Source: Desulfospira joergensenii DSM 10085 (GTDB lineage Bacteria > Desulfobacterota > Desulfobacteria > Desulfobacterales > Desulfobacteraceae). Taken from it: a DNA stretch of 64,000 nt. The translations under genes were made by a program, and so were the position numbers. This document shows, piece after piece, positions 31,072 to 39,549 of the stretch. Location of the stretch: the NCBI RefSeq assembly GCF_000420085.1, contig NZ_ATUG01000002.1:62001-126000 (forward strand), given 5' to 3'. The notes below the pieces were generated by a model. It was not told where the DNA came from. It saw nothing but the letters and a program-made list of their open reading frames with translations, and did not search any database. Each line of letters opens with the position of its first letter. Position 1 is the stretch's first letter.

Positions 31072-31383
31072 TCATGCAGGAGGGGCTTCGGATTCCGGGT
31101 CATCCTCGGGCTCGGGTTCTGGTTTGGCTTTGACGGCCAGGGCATCCAGATGGCTTTCAACATGGGCCCTCAGGTTCCGGTCAGGGTCGAGTTGTTCCGA
31201 ATAATAGTTGAGAACCCACCAGAGGCGGTTGAGTTTTTCCTTGTCTTCCTTCCACCAGGAGATAGATTCGATAATAGAGTCCGGCGTTTCCAGTTCAGAG
31301 TTGATTTCAATATAAAAATCGTAACACATCTTGCGGGTTACGGGTTTCAAATTTAGAATCTTAACAGTACTGCGACTGATCAC
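31072..31383 (-). CDS. Small protein of unknown function
   Basis: This 103-residue product has a Trp-rich central helix (SWWKEDKEKLNRLWWVLNYY) and an acidic, Pro-rich tail (PEPEPEDDPESE). I do not recognise it. AGGAGG lies five bases before the GTG start, which supports that it is translated. It sits between the GAF-PAS-HisKA protein (convergent) and the cobamide operon (divergent). Confidence 0.6.
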   Translation of the reverse strand: MISRSTVKILNLKPVTRKMCYDFYIEINSELETPDSIIESISWWKEDKEKLNRLWWVLNYYSEQLDPDRNLRAHVESHLDALAVKAKPEPEPEDDPESEAPPA

Positions 31384-31678
31384 ACCTGCCTCCTAAAAAA
31401 ATTAAATATGAAAGAAGCCGGAACTGCACCGGAATAGTTCTTCCTGAACCATTCTATATCCAGGATTTTCATGTCTTGTTCTGACTCTCGGTCATTGGGT
31501 ATAGTCCTACATGAATCAATATAACTTGTAAACATAATAATTCTTTCCAAATCGTTTGGATTCATGGAAAGTTCCGGGTATGTCCCGGAAAAAGTTTTAA
31601 AATTTTCAGTTGCGGTGCAAAGGTTGATCCGTTATTCTTGGTCTGCTTTATAACGGAATCATAACAAAGGACAGTCTT
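31384..31678. other. Region upstream of cobU
   Basis: No convincing gene is seen. A short palindrome TCCAAA-TCG-TTTGGA lies at 31546-31560. I looked for a cobalamin riboswitch, as expected before cobamide genes, and found no B12-box-like sequence. Confidence 0.45.
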
Positions 31679-32212
31679 TTGGACCATAAAATTACCCTGG
31701 TTATCGGAGGATGCAGAAGCGGGAAGTCGGGTTTTGCCCTGGATGAGGCCAATGGGATCGGTGGACCGGAAAAGATCTTTTTGGCCACCTCGGTTCCCAG
31801 GGATCCGGAAATGGACAGGCGGGTGGCCAAACACCAGGCTGAGAGGGGAAAGGACTGGCAGACCGTTGAGGAGCCCGTGGATATTCATGAAGTCATTGAA
31901 ACCCGTTCTGAAAAAGCAGACGTCATCCTGGTGGACTGCCTGACCCTCTGGACCTCCAATCTTATGGTCCAGGAAGAAGATGAATCAAAGATCTTTGAAT
32001 ATACGGAGAAACTGGTTAAGGCCTTGAAAAAAAGCCAGTGCCCTGTTTTCCTGGTGGCCAATGAAGTCGGAACCGGGATCGTCCCGGACAACGCCCTTGC
32101 CCGGCAGTTCAGGGACCTTGCCGGTTTTGTGAACCAGAGAATCGCCGGGGCGGCAGACCGGGTGGTTCTGACCGTGGCAGGGATCGGCGTCCAGATTAAG
32201 CCTAAAGAGTAG
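31679..32212 (+). CDS. cobU: Adenosylcobinamide kinase / cobinamide-phosphate guanylyltransferase
   Basis: This 177-residue bifunctional enzyme phosphorylates adenosylcobinamide and transfers GMP to it in the nucleotide-loop pathway. The P-loop GGCRSGKS (10-17) comes first, then ATSVPRDPEMDRRV and KHQAERGKDW (with the GMP-accepting His), LVDCLTLW and NEVGTGIVPDN. The length is normal. The start is TTG 31679, with AAAGGA seven bases upstream. It is the first gene of the six-gene cobamide operon. Confidence 0.95.
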   Translation: MDHKITLVIGGCRSGKSGFALDEANGIGGPEKIFLATSVPRDPEMDRRVAKHQAERGKDWQTVEEPVDIHEVIETRSEKADVILVDCLTLWTSNLMVQEEDESKIFEYTEKLVKALKKSQCPVFLVANEVGTGIVPDNALARQFRDLAGFVNQRIAGAADRVVLTVAGIGVQIKPKE

Positions 32213-32225
32213 ATATGGAAGCTTC

Positions 32226-33170
32226 ATGAGTTATAAACATATTTTCGGTCCGGTCCCTTCCCGGCGGTTGGGGCTCTCCCTGGGGGTGGACCTGGTCTTT
32301 CACAAGGTCTGCAGCCTGGACTGTATCTATTGCGAATGCGGTCAAACCACGGATTTGACTTTGGAGCGCCGGGAGTATGTTCCCTTTGAAGCGGTTCAAA
32401 AAGAACTGGATCATTATTTTGAAAACCATCCTGATCCGGATTATGTGACCTTTTCCGGTTCCGGAGAGCCAACCCTGAACATCAGCATCGGCCGGGTAAT
32501 CGACCATATCAAAGAAAAGAAACCCAATACCCGGGTGGCCGTACTGACCAACGCCACCCTGCTGGGGGATCCAGGAGTCAGAAAGGACCTGTCCCGGGCC
32601 GATCTTGTGATTCCCTCCCTGGACGGAGTGAGCCAAAAGACCTATAGAAAGATAAACCGCCCCGGCAGGGGACCCGGCGTGGATGAACTGATCCGGGGTC
32701 TTAAGACCTTTGCCCGGTCCTTTACGGGAAAGATCTGGCTGGAGGTGTTTATCCTGCCCGGGATCAATGATTCAAGGCAGGAGCTTGAAAGACTTGGGGA
32801 GATCATCCGGGAGATCCGGCCGGACCGGGTCCAGCTCAATACCCTGGACAGGCCCGGCACCCTGGCCGGTCTTGAACCGGCATCAAAAGAGGAATTGGAG
32901 CGGGTTGCCCGGATCCTGGATGCCGGGAATATCGAAATCATCGCCAGGGTAAAAGACCTGAAATCAGGGCATGGGAATTTGGATCAGGATATGGAAGCCA
33001 TGGTGGTGGAGACCATCCATAGAAGGCCCTGTACGGTTCAGGACCTTGGAACGGCATTGAACCTGGATATCGGGGAGCTTGAGATTCTGTTGAAACGGCT
33101 GGTCATGGAAGGCCGGATCGAATCAACGCTCCAGCAGCGCGGAATGTTCTATCAGACCCGAAAAGAGTAA
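32226..33170 (+). CDS. Radical SAM protein within the cobamide operon
   Basis: This 314-residue protein has a radical SAM cluster motif CSLDCIYCECG (CxxxCxxC), preceded by FGPVPSRRLGLSLGVDL, and a TIM-barrel core with SGSGEPTL and SLDG segments. A C-terminal winged-helix-like region (about 255-314) follows. It resembles the COG0731 group whose members occur widely with no assigned reaction. It lies 13 bases after cobU and one base before cobS, so it belongs to the operon. It could act on a cobamide precursor or simply travel with the operon. Confidence 0.88.
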   Translation: MSYKHIFGPVPSRRLGLSLGVDLVFHKVCSLDCIYCECGQTTDLTLERREYVPFEAVQKELDHYFENHPDPDYVTFSGSGEPTLNISIGRVIDHIKEKKPNTRVAVLTNATLLGDPGVRKDLSRADLVIPSLDGVSQKTYRKINRPGRGPGVDELIRGLKTFARSFTGKIWLEVFILPGINDSRQELERLGEIIREIRPDRVQLNTLDRPGTLAGLEPASKEELERVARILDAGNIEIIARVKDLKSGHGNLDQDMEAMVVETIHRRPCTVQDLGTALNLDIGELEILLKRLVMEGRIESTLQQRGMFYQTRKE

Positions 33171-33171
33171 T

Positions 33172-33927
33172 ATGAAATCAAATTTTTTATCCGGCCTACG
33201 ATCGGCTCTTCTGTTTATCACCATCCTTCCGGCGGGAAAAGATGTTGCCTGGTCCCCCATGGCCATGATCCGGTTTTTTCCGGTGGTGGGGATGATCTTG
33301 GGGGGACTCCTGATCCTTGCGGATCTCCTGGTTTCCCGGCTGTGGGCTCCGCCCGTGGCCGCGCTTTTGGACGTGGTTTTTCTTTTGGCCGTGACCGGGG
33401 CCTTTCATATGGACGGCCTGGGAGATGCGGCCGACGGGATATTCAGCCACCGGCCCAGGGAAAGGGCCCTTGAAATCATGAAAGACAGCCGCATCGGAAT
33501 GATGGGGCTGGTGGCCGTAGGGGCTGTTCTGGCCCTGAAGCTTGCCGGCATCTATTCCCTGAAGACCACCCTGGCCCCCTTTCAAATCATAGTCCTGCTG
33601 CTGATCGTCCCGGCATATTCAAGGGCTTCCATGATTTTCGGCATCCGGTTTTTAAATTACGGCAGAAAAGGGACAGGCACGGGACTGGATCTGTTTGAAC
33701 GGGCCATCGGCCTGAAAGACTTTTTTTATTGCCTGATTCCCCTGTTGTTCTCTCTGTTCCTGGGAGTTAGGGGACTGGTTTTAAATCTTTTTTTTATCAT
33801 CGGTCTGGTATTGATACTGGGCTTTTACAAAAAAAAGATGAACTGCATCACCGGGGATATGCTGGGTGCCATGACCGAGGTCATGGAGGCGTTGCTTTTT
33901 CTGGGCGCCGGAGCTGCATTCAACTGA
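33172..33927 (+). CDS. cobS: Adenosylcobinamide-GDP ribazoletransferase (cobalamin synthase)
   Basis: This 251-residue integral membrane enzyme joins adenosylcobinamide-GDP to the lower-ligand riboside. Recognised features are FLSGLRSALLFITILPAGK at the N terminus, the acidic catalytic segment FHMDGLGDAADGIFSHRPRERALEIMKDS (read in parts), six or so hydrophobic helices and a C-terminal NCITGDMLGAMTEV motif. It starts one base after the radical SAM gene. Confidence 0.95.
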   Translation: MKSNFLSGLRSALLFITILPAGKDVAWSPMAMIRFFPVVGMILGGLLILADLLVSRLWAPPVAALLDVVFLLAVTGAFHMDGLGDAADGIFSHRPRERALEIMKDSRIGMMGLVAVGAVLALKLAGIYSLKTTLAPFQIIVLLLIVPAYSRASMIFGIRFLNYGRKGTGTGLDLFERAIGLKDFFYCLIPLLFSLFLGVRGLVLNLFFIIGLVLILGFYKKKMNCITGDMLGAMTEVMEALLFLGAGAAFN

Positions 33928-33952
33928 GACTTCAATAATAAGGAAACGAGCT

Positions 33953-35035
33953 ATGATTATCGGTCACGGAGGCAACAAGCAGGAGCTGGCCCAAAAACTG
34001 GGATGCCCTGTCCAAGAGATCATTGACATGAGTTCCAATCTGAATCCCCTGGGACCGCCCCCTGAGATTTCAAACATGATCGAGAACAACCTTGGGACCC
34101 TTCTTTCCCTGCCCGAGCCCGATGCCCTGACCATGAGAAAGGGCTTTGCAAGATTCCATGCCATTGATCCGGACCAGGTCATGGCCGGCAACGGCACCAC
34201 CTGGTTCATCTATGCCGTTCCCATGGCCCTGAACAGCAAAAAAGTCCTGATCTGCGGTCCCACATATTCGGATTACAAAGATGCCTGCGCCATGCACGGG
34301 ATCGAGTACACCCATGCCCTGGCCCGAAGCGAACAGGGATTTCAGCCCGATATGGATGAAATTTCCGATCTGGCCGGGCAGGCTGACCTGGTCTTTTTCT
34401 GCAACCCCAACAACCCCACCGGAGCCCTGGTATCCAGGGATAGGATCGAGTTTCTGCTCAAGCGCCATCCTGGGACCTGTTTTGTGATTGACGAGTCCTA
34501 TCTTCCCTTTGCAGACCTCGCAGATGAGATCTCCCTGGTTTCCCGGACCCGGTATTCCAATCTTCTGGTTCTTTCCTCCATGTCCAAGATCTTTCGAATC
34601 CCGGGGTTGCGGACCGGCTTCTTAAGCGGGGACAGGGCCCTGATCGAAAAGCTCTTCCGCTATTACCAGCCCTGGAGTGTGAATTCCCTGGCCCAGAGCG
34701 TCATCTCCAGGGTCTTTGACCAGCCTGAATTTATCCTTTCCTTTTATGAAGCCACACGAGAGTTTACCTTCAGGGAAAAACAAATCTTTACGGACGCCGT
34801 AAAAGAATGCCCGGGGCTTAAGATCTATCCCGGTTCCACCTATTTTATCCTGGCCGAGCTTCAAGGCTTCACAGCCCCGGAATTCTGTGCCAGGGTGGGC
34901 CAGGACAAGATCCTGATCCGGGACTGCACCAACTTTTACGGGTTGACCCGGCAGTTTGTCCGGTTTTCCCTTAAGACCCGGGAGATCAATACAAAACTGG
35001 CTGTGAGCATAAAAAAGGTGATTCAAAATGGCTGA
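33953..35035 (+). CDS. cobD: L-threonine-O-3-phosphate decarboxylase (CobD-like aminotransferase fold)
   Basis: This 360-residue PLP protein has the typical start IIGHGGN, then IDMSSNLNPLGPP, the NPNNPTG loop, a VIDESYLPFAD strand and the PLP lysine in SSMSKIFRIPGLRTG. It resembles histidinol-phosphate aminotransferase in fold. Its place between cobS and cbiB identifies it as the decarboxylase making aminopropanol phosphate for the nucleotide loop. Its end overlaps cbiB by eight bases. Confidence 0.9.
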   Translation: MIIGHGGNKQELAQKLGCPVQEIIDMSSNLNPLGPPPEISNMIENNLGTLLSLPEPDALTMRKGFARFHAIDPDQVMAGNGTTWFIYAVPMALNSKKVLICGPTYSDYKDACAMHGIEYTHALARSEQGFQPDMDEISDLAGQADLVFFCNPNNPTGALVSRDRIEFLLKRHPGTCFVIDESYLPFADLADEISLVSRTRYSNLLVLSSMSKIFRIPGLRTGFLSGDRALIEKLFRYYQPWSVNSLAQSVISRVFDQPEFILSFYEATREFTFREKQIFTDAVKECPGLKIYPGSTYFILAELQGFTAPEFCARVGQDKILIRDCTNFYGLTRQFVRFSLKTREINTKLAVSIKKVIQNG

Positions 35036-35996
35036 ACACTCCGGATACCCGGCCATCCTTTTGATTGCCTTTGTCCTGGACGCCCTGGCCGGGGACCCCA
35101 GATGGCTGCCCCACCCGGTGGTCTGGATGGGCAGGGCCATCTCCTTTTTTGAAAAAAAATTCAGGGCTGCTTTTACCAACCTCTTTTTATCCGGTCTGGT
35201 CTTTGCCCTTTTTCTCATCGCTGTGGTATGGGTTGTCTCTCTGGGAGTGGTGAAGCTGGCCCTTGCCGTTCATCCCGTGGTAGGAATAATTGTCCAGGGG
35301 GTACTTCTTTTTTATTGTTTTTCCGTTAAAAGTCTTGTTACGGCCGCCCATGATGTGGCCATTCCCCTTATGGCCGGGGATCTTCCGGAGGCCAGGAACA
35401 AAGTGGCCATGATCGTGGGCCGGGAGACCCAGACCCTGGACCGGGAAGCCGTGACCCGGGCCGCTATTGAGACGGTGGCGGAGAACTTTGTGGACGGTTT
35501 TTTATCCCCCCTGTTTTTCTTTCTTCTGCTGGGGGTTCCCGGAGCCCTGGCCTATAAGATGATCAATACCTTGGACTCCATGGTGGGATATAAGAATGAT
35601 GCCTATATATTGTTCGGCAGGGCTTCGGCCCGGATAGACGACATGGCCAATTATATTCCGGCCCGGTTCTCCATGTTCGTGATCTCCGGGGCTGCATTTA
35701 TCCTCTCTCCCAAAAGGGGAGTAACGGCCCTGAAGACCGCCTTTGAAGAAGCCCGGAATCACAAGAGCCCCAATGCCGGGTTTCCCGAGGCCGCCTTTGC
35801 CGGGGCCCTGGCCATGAGGATGGGCGGTCCCAATGTATACCACGGGCAGATGGTGGATAAACCCTATATCGGAGCCCGGTTCCCGGATCCGTCCGTATCA
35901 AAGATCAGGATGGCCTGTGAGCTGATGATGCTTTCCGCCCTGGTCGCTGTGGTTGTCGCCCTGGCAGTTATTTTTCTAATCGGGTGGGCGGTATGA
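35028..35996 (+). CDS. cbiB: Adenosylcobinamide-phosphate synthase
   Basis: This 322-residue membrane protein attaches aminopropanol (phosphate) to adenosylcobyric acid. Family motifs are AFVLDALAGDPRWLPHPVVWMG near the N terminus (seen in parts), VGRETQTLDREAVTRAAIETVAENFVDG, NTLDSMVGYKND and a PARFSMFVIS segment; several hydrophobic helices are spread through the chain. It overlaps both neighbours and is clearly translationally coupled. Confidence 0.95.
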   Translation: MAEHSGYPAILLIAFVLDALAGDPRWLPHPVVWMGRAISFFEKKFRAAFTNLFLSGLVFALFLIAVVWVVSLGVVKLALAVHPVVGIIVQGVLLFYCFSVKSLVTAAHDVAIPLMAGDLPEARNKVAMIVGRETQTLDREAVTRAAIETVAENFVDGFLSPLFFFLLLGVPGALAYKMINTLDSMVGYKNDAYILFGRASARIDDMANYIPARFSMFVISGAAFILSPKRGVTALKTAFEEARNHKSPNAGFPEAAFAGALAMRMGGPNVYHGQMVDKPYIGARFPDPSVSKIRMACELMMLSALVAVVVALAVIFLIGWAV

Positions 35997-36826
35997 AAGC
36001 CGAAAGTCAAAAGCCGAAAGCCGGAAGCAAGGGGGAAAAACCCGGAAAGCCCTTCCGCCTTGGAACCACTTCTTTTATCTTTCCGGATTACATCCTTCCC
36101 AACGTGAAAAAACTGGGCCCCGTCTTTGATGAGATTGAGATCCTGGTTTTTGAAAGCTTGCCCGAAGAGGTGCTGCCCTCCAGGGCGGAAGTGACCGAGC
36201 TGGCCCTTCTTGGCCGGGATCTGGACCTGACCTATAATATTCATCTTCCCGTGGACGTCAGCCTTACCGCCCCGGCCCGGCCGGACCGGGAAAGGGCTGC
36301 ACAGACCCTGCTCAGGTTGATGGAGAGGCTTGAGCCCCTTTCCCCCACCACCCATACCCTTCACCTGGAAAGGCCCGAAGGGGGAGGTCCGGACTGGGAA
36401 GACCGGGCCATGGACGGCATGGATCTTTTCATTCCCAGGCTCGACCGTCCGGAAGCCGTATCCGTTGAAACCCTGGATTATTCCCCGGTCCTTCTGGATC
36501 CTTTTTTGGAGAAGTATCCGATCCGTCTATGCATGGATGCAGGCCACCATTTCAAGTACGGCCACGATCTTGAAAGGACATTTGAGACCTACCCTGCCCG
36601 GCTGGCCGTGATCCACCTCCACGGGGTGGATTTTTCAGGGCCCAGACCCAAAGATCACATCGGCCTGGACCGGCTGCCCCGGGAGTTGTTTGCCCGGACG
36701 GTCCGGATCCTGGAAAGATACTCCGGAACCGTTTCCCTGGAAGTGTTTAACCTTGAAAACCTGAACCGGTCCCTGGAAGTACTTTCTTCCGTTTTCAAGG
36801 GCATTCCATGTAAATTATTTGAATAA
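35993..36826 (+). CDS. cbiR: CbiR-like cobamide remodelling phosphodiesterase (AP-endonuclease-2 fold)
   Basis: This 277-residue TIM-barrel protein has an RLGTTSFIFPDYILPNV start, EIEILVFE, a LTYNIHLPVD strand, CMDAGHHFKYG and IHLHGVD metal-site-like segments, and SLEVFN. This pattern fits CbiR, which cleaves cobamides to let a cell swap the lower ligand. Its place at the end of a nucleotide-loop operon supports this. I start at ATG 35993, overlapping the cbiB stop by four bases; GTG and ATG codons a few residues upstream are possible too. Confidence 0.75.
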   Translation: MKAESQKPKAGSKGEKPGKPFRLGTTSFIFPDYILPNVKKLGPVFDEIEILVFESLPEEVLPSRAEVTELALLGRDLDLTYNIHLPVDVSLTAPARPDRERAAQTLLRLMERLEPLSPTTHTLHLERPEGGGPDWEDRAMDGMDLFIPRLDRPEAVSVETLDYSPVLLDPFLEKYPIRLCMDAGHHFKYGHDLERTFETYPARLAVIHLHGVDFSGPRPKDHIGLDRLPRELFARTVRILERYSGTVSLEVFNLENLNRSLEVLSSVFKGIPCKLFE

Positions 36827-36888
36827 GCACCCCTTGATGTGGTATTTTATTCATATGTATTTATCAAAATAGAGCAGGAAATTCCCCA

Positions 36889-37953
36889 ATGTCTTTGGTT
36901 AAAGAGAGAAGAAAAACCCGGCAGATCAAGGTCGGAAGCGTAGGGGTGGGCTCGGACTCAATTGTGTCGGTCCAGTCCATGACCAACACCTATACCCGGG
37001 ATGTCGAGTCAACGGTTCATCAGATCCATGGACTTACCCGGGCCGGATGCGACATCATCCGGGTGGCGGTTCCGGATATGGAGGATGCCCGGGCTATCCA
37101 GGAAATCAAGGACCGGATCAATATCCCTTTGATCGCAGATATTCACTTTGACTTCCGGCTGGCCATTGCCTCTGCCGAAGCCGGTGCCGACGCCCTCAGG
37201 ATCAATCCGGGCAATATCGGGGATGAAAAAAAAATCAAAAAAGTGGTCGACTGCGCCAGGGCCCATTCTTTGCCCATCCGGGTGGGGGTCAATGCCGGTT
37301 CCCTTGAAAAACAGATCGAAAAAAAACATGGGACCACGGCCGAGGGAATGGTCGAGAGTGCTCTTTCCAATATCCGCATTCTTGAAGATCTGGGGTTTTA
37401 TGATATCAAGGTCTCCCTCAAGGCCTCGGATGTGGAGCGCACGGTACGGGCTTACGAGATGCTGGCCCCGAAGACCGATGTGCCGTTTCATGTGGGGGTG
37501 ACCGAGGCCGGCGGGCTTTTTGCCGGTATTACCAAATCTGCCTTAGGCATCGGCATGATTCTGTCCAAGGGCATTGGGGATACCATCCGGGTTTCCCTGA
37601 CCCGGGATCCCGTGGAAGAGATCCGGACCGGATACGAGATTTTACGGGCCTTAGGGCTCCGCAGCCGGGGACCGGAACTGATCTCCTGCCCCACCTGCGG
37701 CCGGTGCCGGATCAATCTCTTTAAAATCGCAGAGGATGCAGAAAAAGCTTTACTTGAGCGCTCCCAAGAGATTAAAGTTGCTATCATGGGGTGTGTTGTG
37801 AACGGGCCCGGTGAGGCAAAAGAGGCCGATATCGGCATTGCCGGAGGAGACGGCCGGGGCATCCTGTTTAAGAAGGGAAAGATTGTCAAAAAAGTGGACC
37901 AGGACCGGCTTGTTGAAGTTCTGCTGGATGAAATAGACAAAATGGAAAAATAG
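36889..37953 (+). CDS. ispG: 4-hydroxy-3-methylbut-2-en-1-yl diphosphate synthase (IspG/GcpE)
   Basis: This 354-residue [4Fe-4S] enzyme of the MEP isoprenoid pathway has the N-terminal TIM barrel (VGSVGVG, SVQSMTNTYTRDV, RVAVPDM, IADIHFD, RINPGNIG, RVGVNAGSL, HVGVTEAGG) and the C-terminal cluster domain with ISCPTCGRC and MGCVVNGPGEA. It is of the short bacterial type. AGGAA precedes the ATG. It is followed closely by proS, as in many Desulfobacterota. Confidence 0.97.
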   Translation: MSLVKERRKTRQIKVGSVGVGSDSIVSVQSMTNTYTRDVESTVHQIHGLTRAGCDIIRVAVPDMEDARAIQEIKDRINIPLIADIHFDFRLAIASAEAGADALRINPGNIGDEKKIKKVVDCARAHSLPIRVGVNAGSLEKQIEKKHGTTAEGMVESALSNIRILEDLGFYDIKVSLKASDVERTVRAYEMLAPKTDVPFHVGVTEAGGLFAGITKSALGIGMILSKGIGDTIRVSLTRDPVEEIRTGYEILRALGLRSRGPELISCPTCGRCRINLFKIAEDAEKALLERSQEIKVAIMGCVVNGPGEAKEADIGIAGGDGRGILFKKGKIVKKVDQDRLVEVLLDEIDKMEK

Positions 37954-37979
37954 AATCAAATTGTTTTTGGAGGAAGTGA

Positions 37980-39491
37980 ATGGCAAAAAAGAGTAAGGCG
38001 GCAATCTCTCCCACAAGGGAGGAAGATTATCCCCAGTGGTATCAGGAGGTCATCAAGGCATCGGACATGTCTGAAAATTCACCGGTACGCGGCTGCATGG
38101 TGATCAAGCCCTGGGGGTTTGCCATATGGGAAAATATCATGAATCAGATGGATGCCATGTTCAAGGAAACCGGGGTGAAAAATGCCTATTTCCCTCTGTT
38201 TATTCCCCTAAGCTACCTTGAAAAGGAAGCCGAGCATGTGGAGGGATTTGCCAAGGAATGCGCCGTGGTCACCCACCACAAGCTGGAGCAGGGACCGGAC
38301 GGTACCCTGATACCGGCCGGGGAACTGGCAGAGCCCCTGATTGTCCGCCCCACCTCTGAAACCATCATCGGCGAGTCCATGTCCCGGTGGACTTCCTCCT
38401 ACCGGGATCTGCCTATTCTCCTCAACCAATGGGCCAATGTGGTCCGCTGGGAGATGCGGACCCGGATGTTTCTGCGGACCAGTGAATTCTTGTGGCAGGA
38501 GGGGCATACGGCCCATGCCACCAAGGAGGAGGCCGAGAAACGAACCCTGGACATGCTCGACCTGTACACGGATTTTGTGGAAAACTGGCTGGCCATGCCC
38601 GTGATCAAAGGAGAAAAATCTGAATCCGAACGCTTCCCAGGGGCAGACAACACCACCTGTATTGAGGCCATGATGCAGGACAAAAGGGCTCTCCAGGCCG
38701 GGACCTCCCATTTCCTGGGCCAGAATTTTGCCAAAAGTTCCGAAATCAAGTTCCAGAATGAAGAAGGCCAGGAAGAGTACGCCTGGACCACGTCCTGGGG
38801 AACCTCCACCCGGATGATCGGCGGTATGATCATGGTTCACTCCGATGATGACGGCCTGGTGGTCCCCCCCCGGGTGGCTCCGGCCCATGTGGTGATCCTT
38901 CCCATTGTCAAGAAAGGCTCGGACAATTCCCAAGTCCTGGAAAGCGCAGAGCAACTCAAACAGGCCCTGAACAAGAAAGACTTCCACGGCCGCAGGGTGA
39001 CCGTGGAGATAGATGACCGGGACATCGGCGGTGCCCGGGGATGGGAATGGGTAAAAAAAGGCATTCCCGTCCGGGTGGAACTGGGACCCAGGGACATTGA
39101 AAACAACGCCGTATTCATGGCCCGCAGGGACAAGGCACCCAATGAAAAAGAATCCATGGACCGGGACGGATTCGTGGAAACCATCACTGATATCCTGGAT
39201 GATATCCAGAAGAATTTCTTCCAGAGGGCCCTGGCCTATCAAAAAGAAAACACCTTTTCCATTGATTCCAAAAAAGAGTTCTACAGCCTCTATCAAAAGG
39301 CCGGGGGATACAACAATGGGGCCTTTGTCCATGCCCATTGGTGCGGCTCGGGAGAGTGCGAAGAAAAGATCAAACAGGACCTTTCCGTGACCATCCGGTG
39401 CATTCCCTTTGACAGCCCCGAAGAAGAGGGCAGGTGTATCTGCTGTGACAATCCCAGTAAGAAAAGGGTTTTATTTGCCAAAGCCTACTAG
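37980..39491 (+). CDS. proS: Prolyl-tRNA synthetase (archaeal/eukaryotic-type)
   Basis: This 503-residue class II synthetase charges tRNA-Pro. It lacks the large editing insertion of the E. coli type and has the archaeal/eukaryotic-like layout: SPTREEDYPQWYQEVI near the N terminus, motif 2 RWEMRTRMFLRTSEFLWQEG, motif 3 GTSTRMIGG and a C-terminal zinc-like domain with CGSGECEEKI and CICCDNP. GGAGGAAGTGA precedes the ATG, 26 bases after ispG. Confidence 0.96.
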   Translation: MAKKSKAAISPTREEDYPQWYQEVIKASDMSENSPVRGCMVIKPWGFAIWENIMNQMDAMFKETGVKNAYFPLFIPLSYLEKEAEHVEGFAKECAVVTHHKLEQGPDGTLIPAGELAEPLIVRPTSETIIGESMSRWTSSYRDLPILLNQWANVVRWEMRTRMFLRTSEFLWQEGHTAHATKEEAEKRTLDMLDLYTDFVENWLAMPVIKGEKSESERFPGADNTTCIEAMMQDKRALQAGTSHFLGQNFAKSSEIKFQNEEGQEEYAWTTSWGTSTRMIGGMIMVHSDDDGLVVPPRVAPAHVVILPIVKKGSDNSQVLESAEQLKQALNKKDFHGRRVTVEIDDRDIGGARGWEWVKKGIPVRVELGPRDIENNAVFMARRDKAPNEKESMDRDGFVETITDILDDIQKNFFQRALAYQKENTFSIDSKKEFYSLYQKAGGYNNGAFVHAHWCGSGECEEKIKQDLSVTIRCIPFDSPEEEGRCICCDNPSKKRVLFAKAY

Positions 39492-39549
39492 CCGGGTTTG
39501 GACGGACAATGTTTTTCACCCAGGCAACAACAGGGTAAGATCAGTGTAA

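Noticed and set aside
31380..31565. 61-codon frame overlapping the start of the small unknown gene at 31072-31383
   Set aside because: It has no ribosome site, and its end consists of the Shine-Dalgarno region of the downstream gene. Translation coupling is possible but unsupported.
31566..31678. Cobalamin riboswitch expected before the cobamide operon
   Set aside because: No B12-box-like sequence or matching fold could be seen in the available 113 bases.
38208..39338. 376-codon open frame antisense to proS
   Set aside because: Antisense shadow of a conserved gene; no recognisable features.
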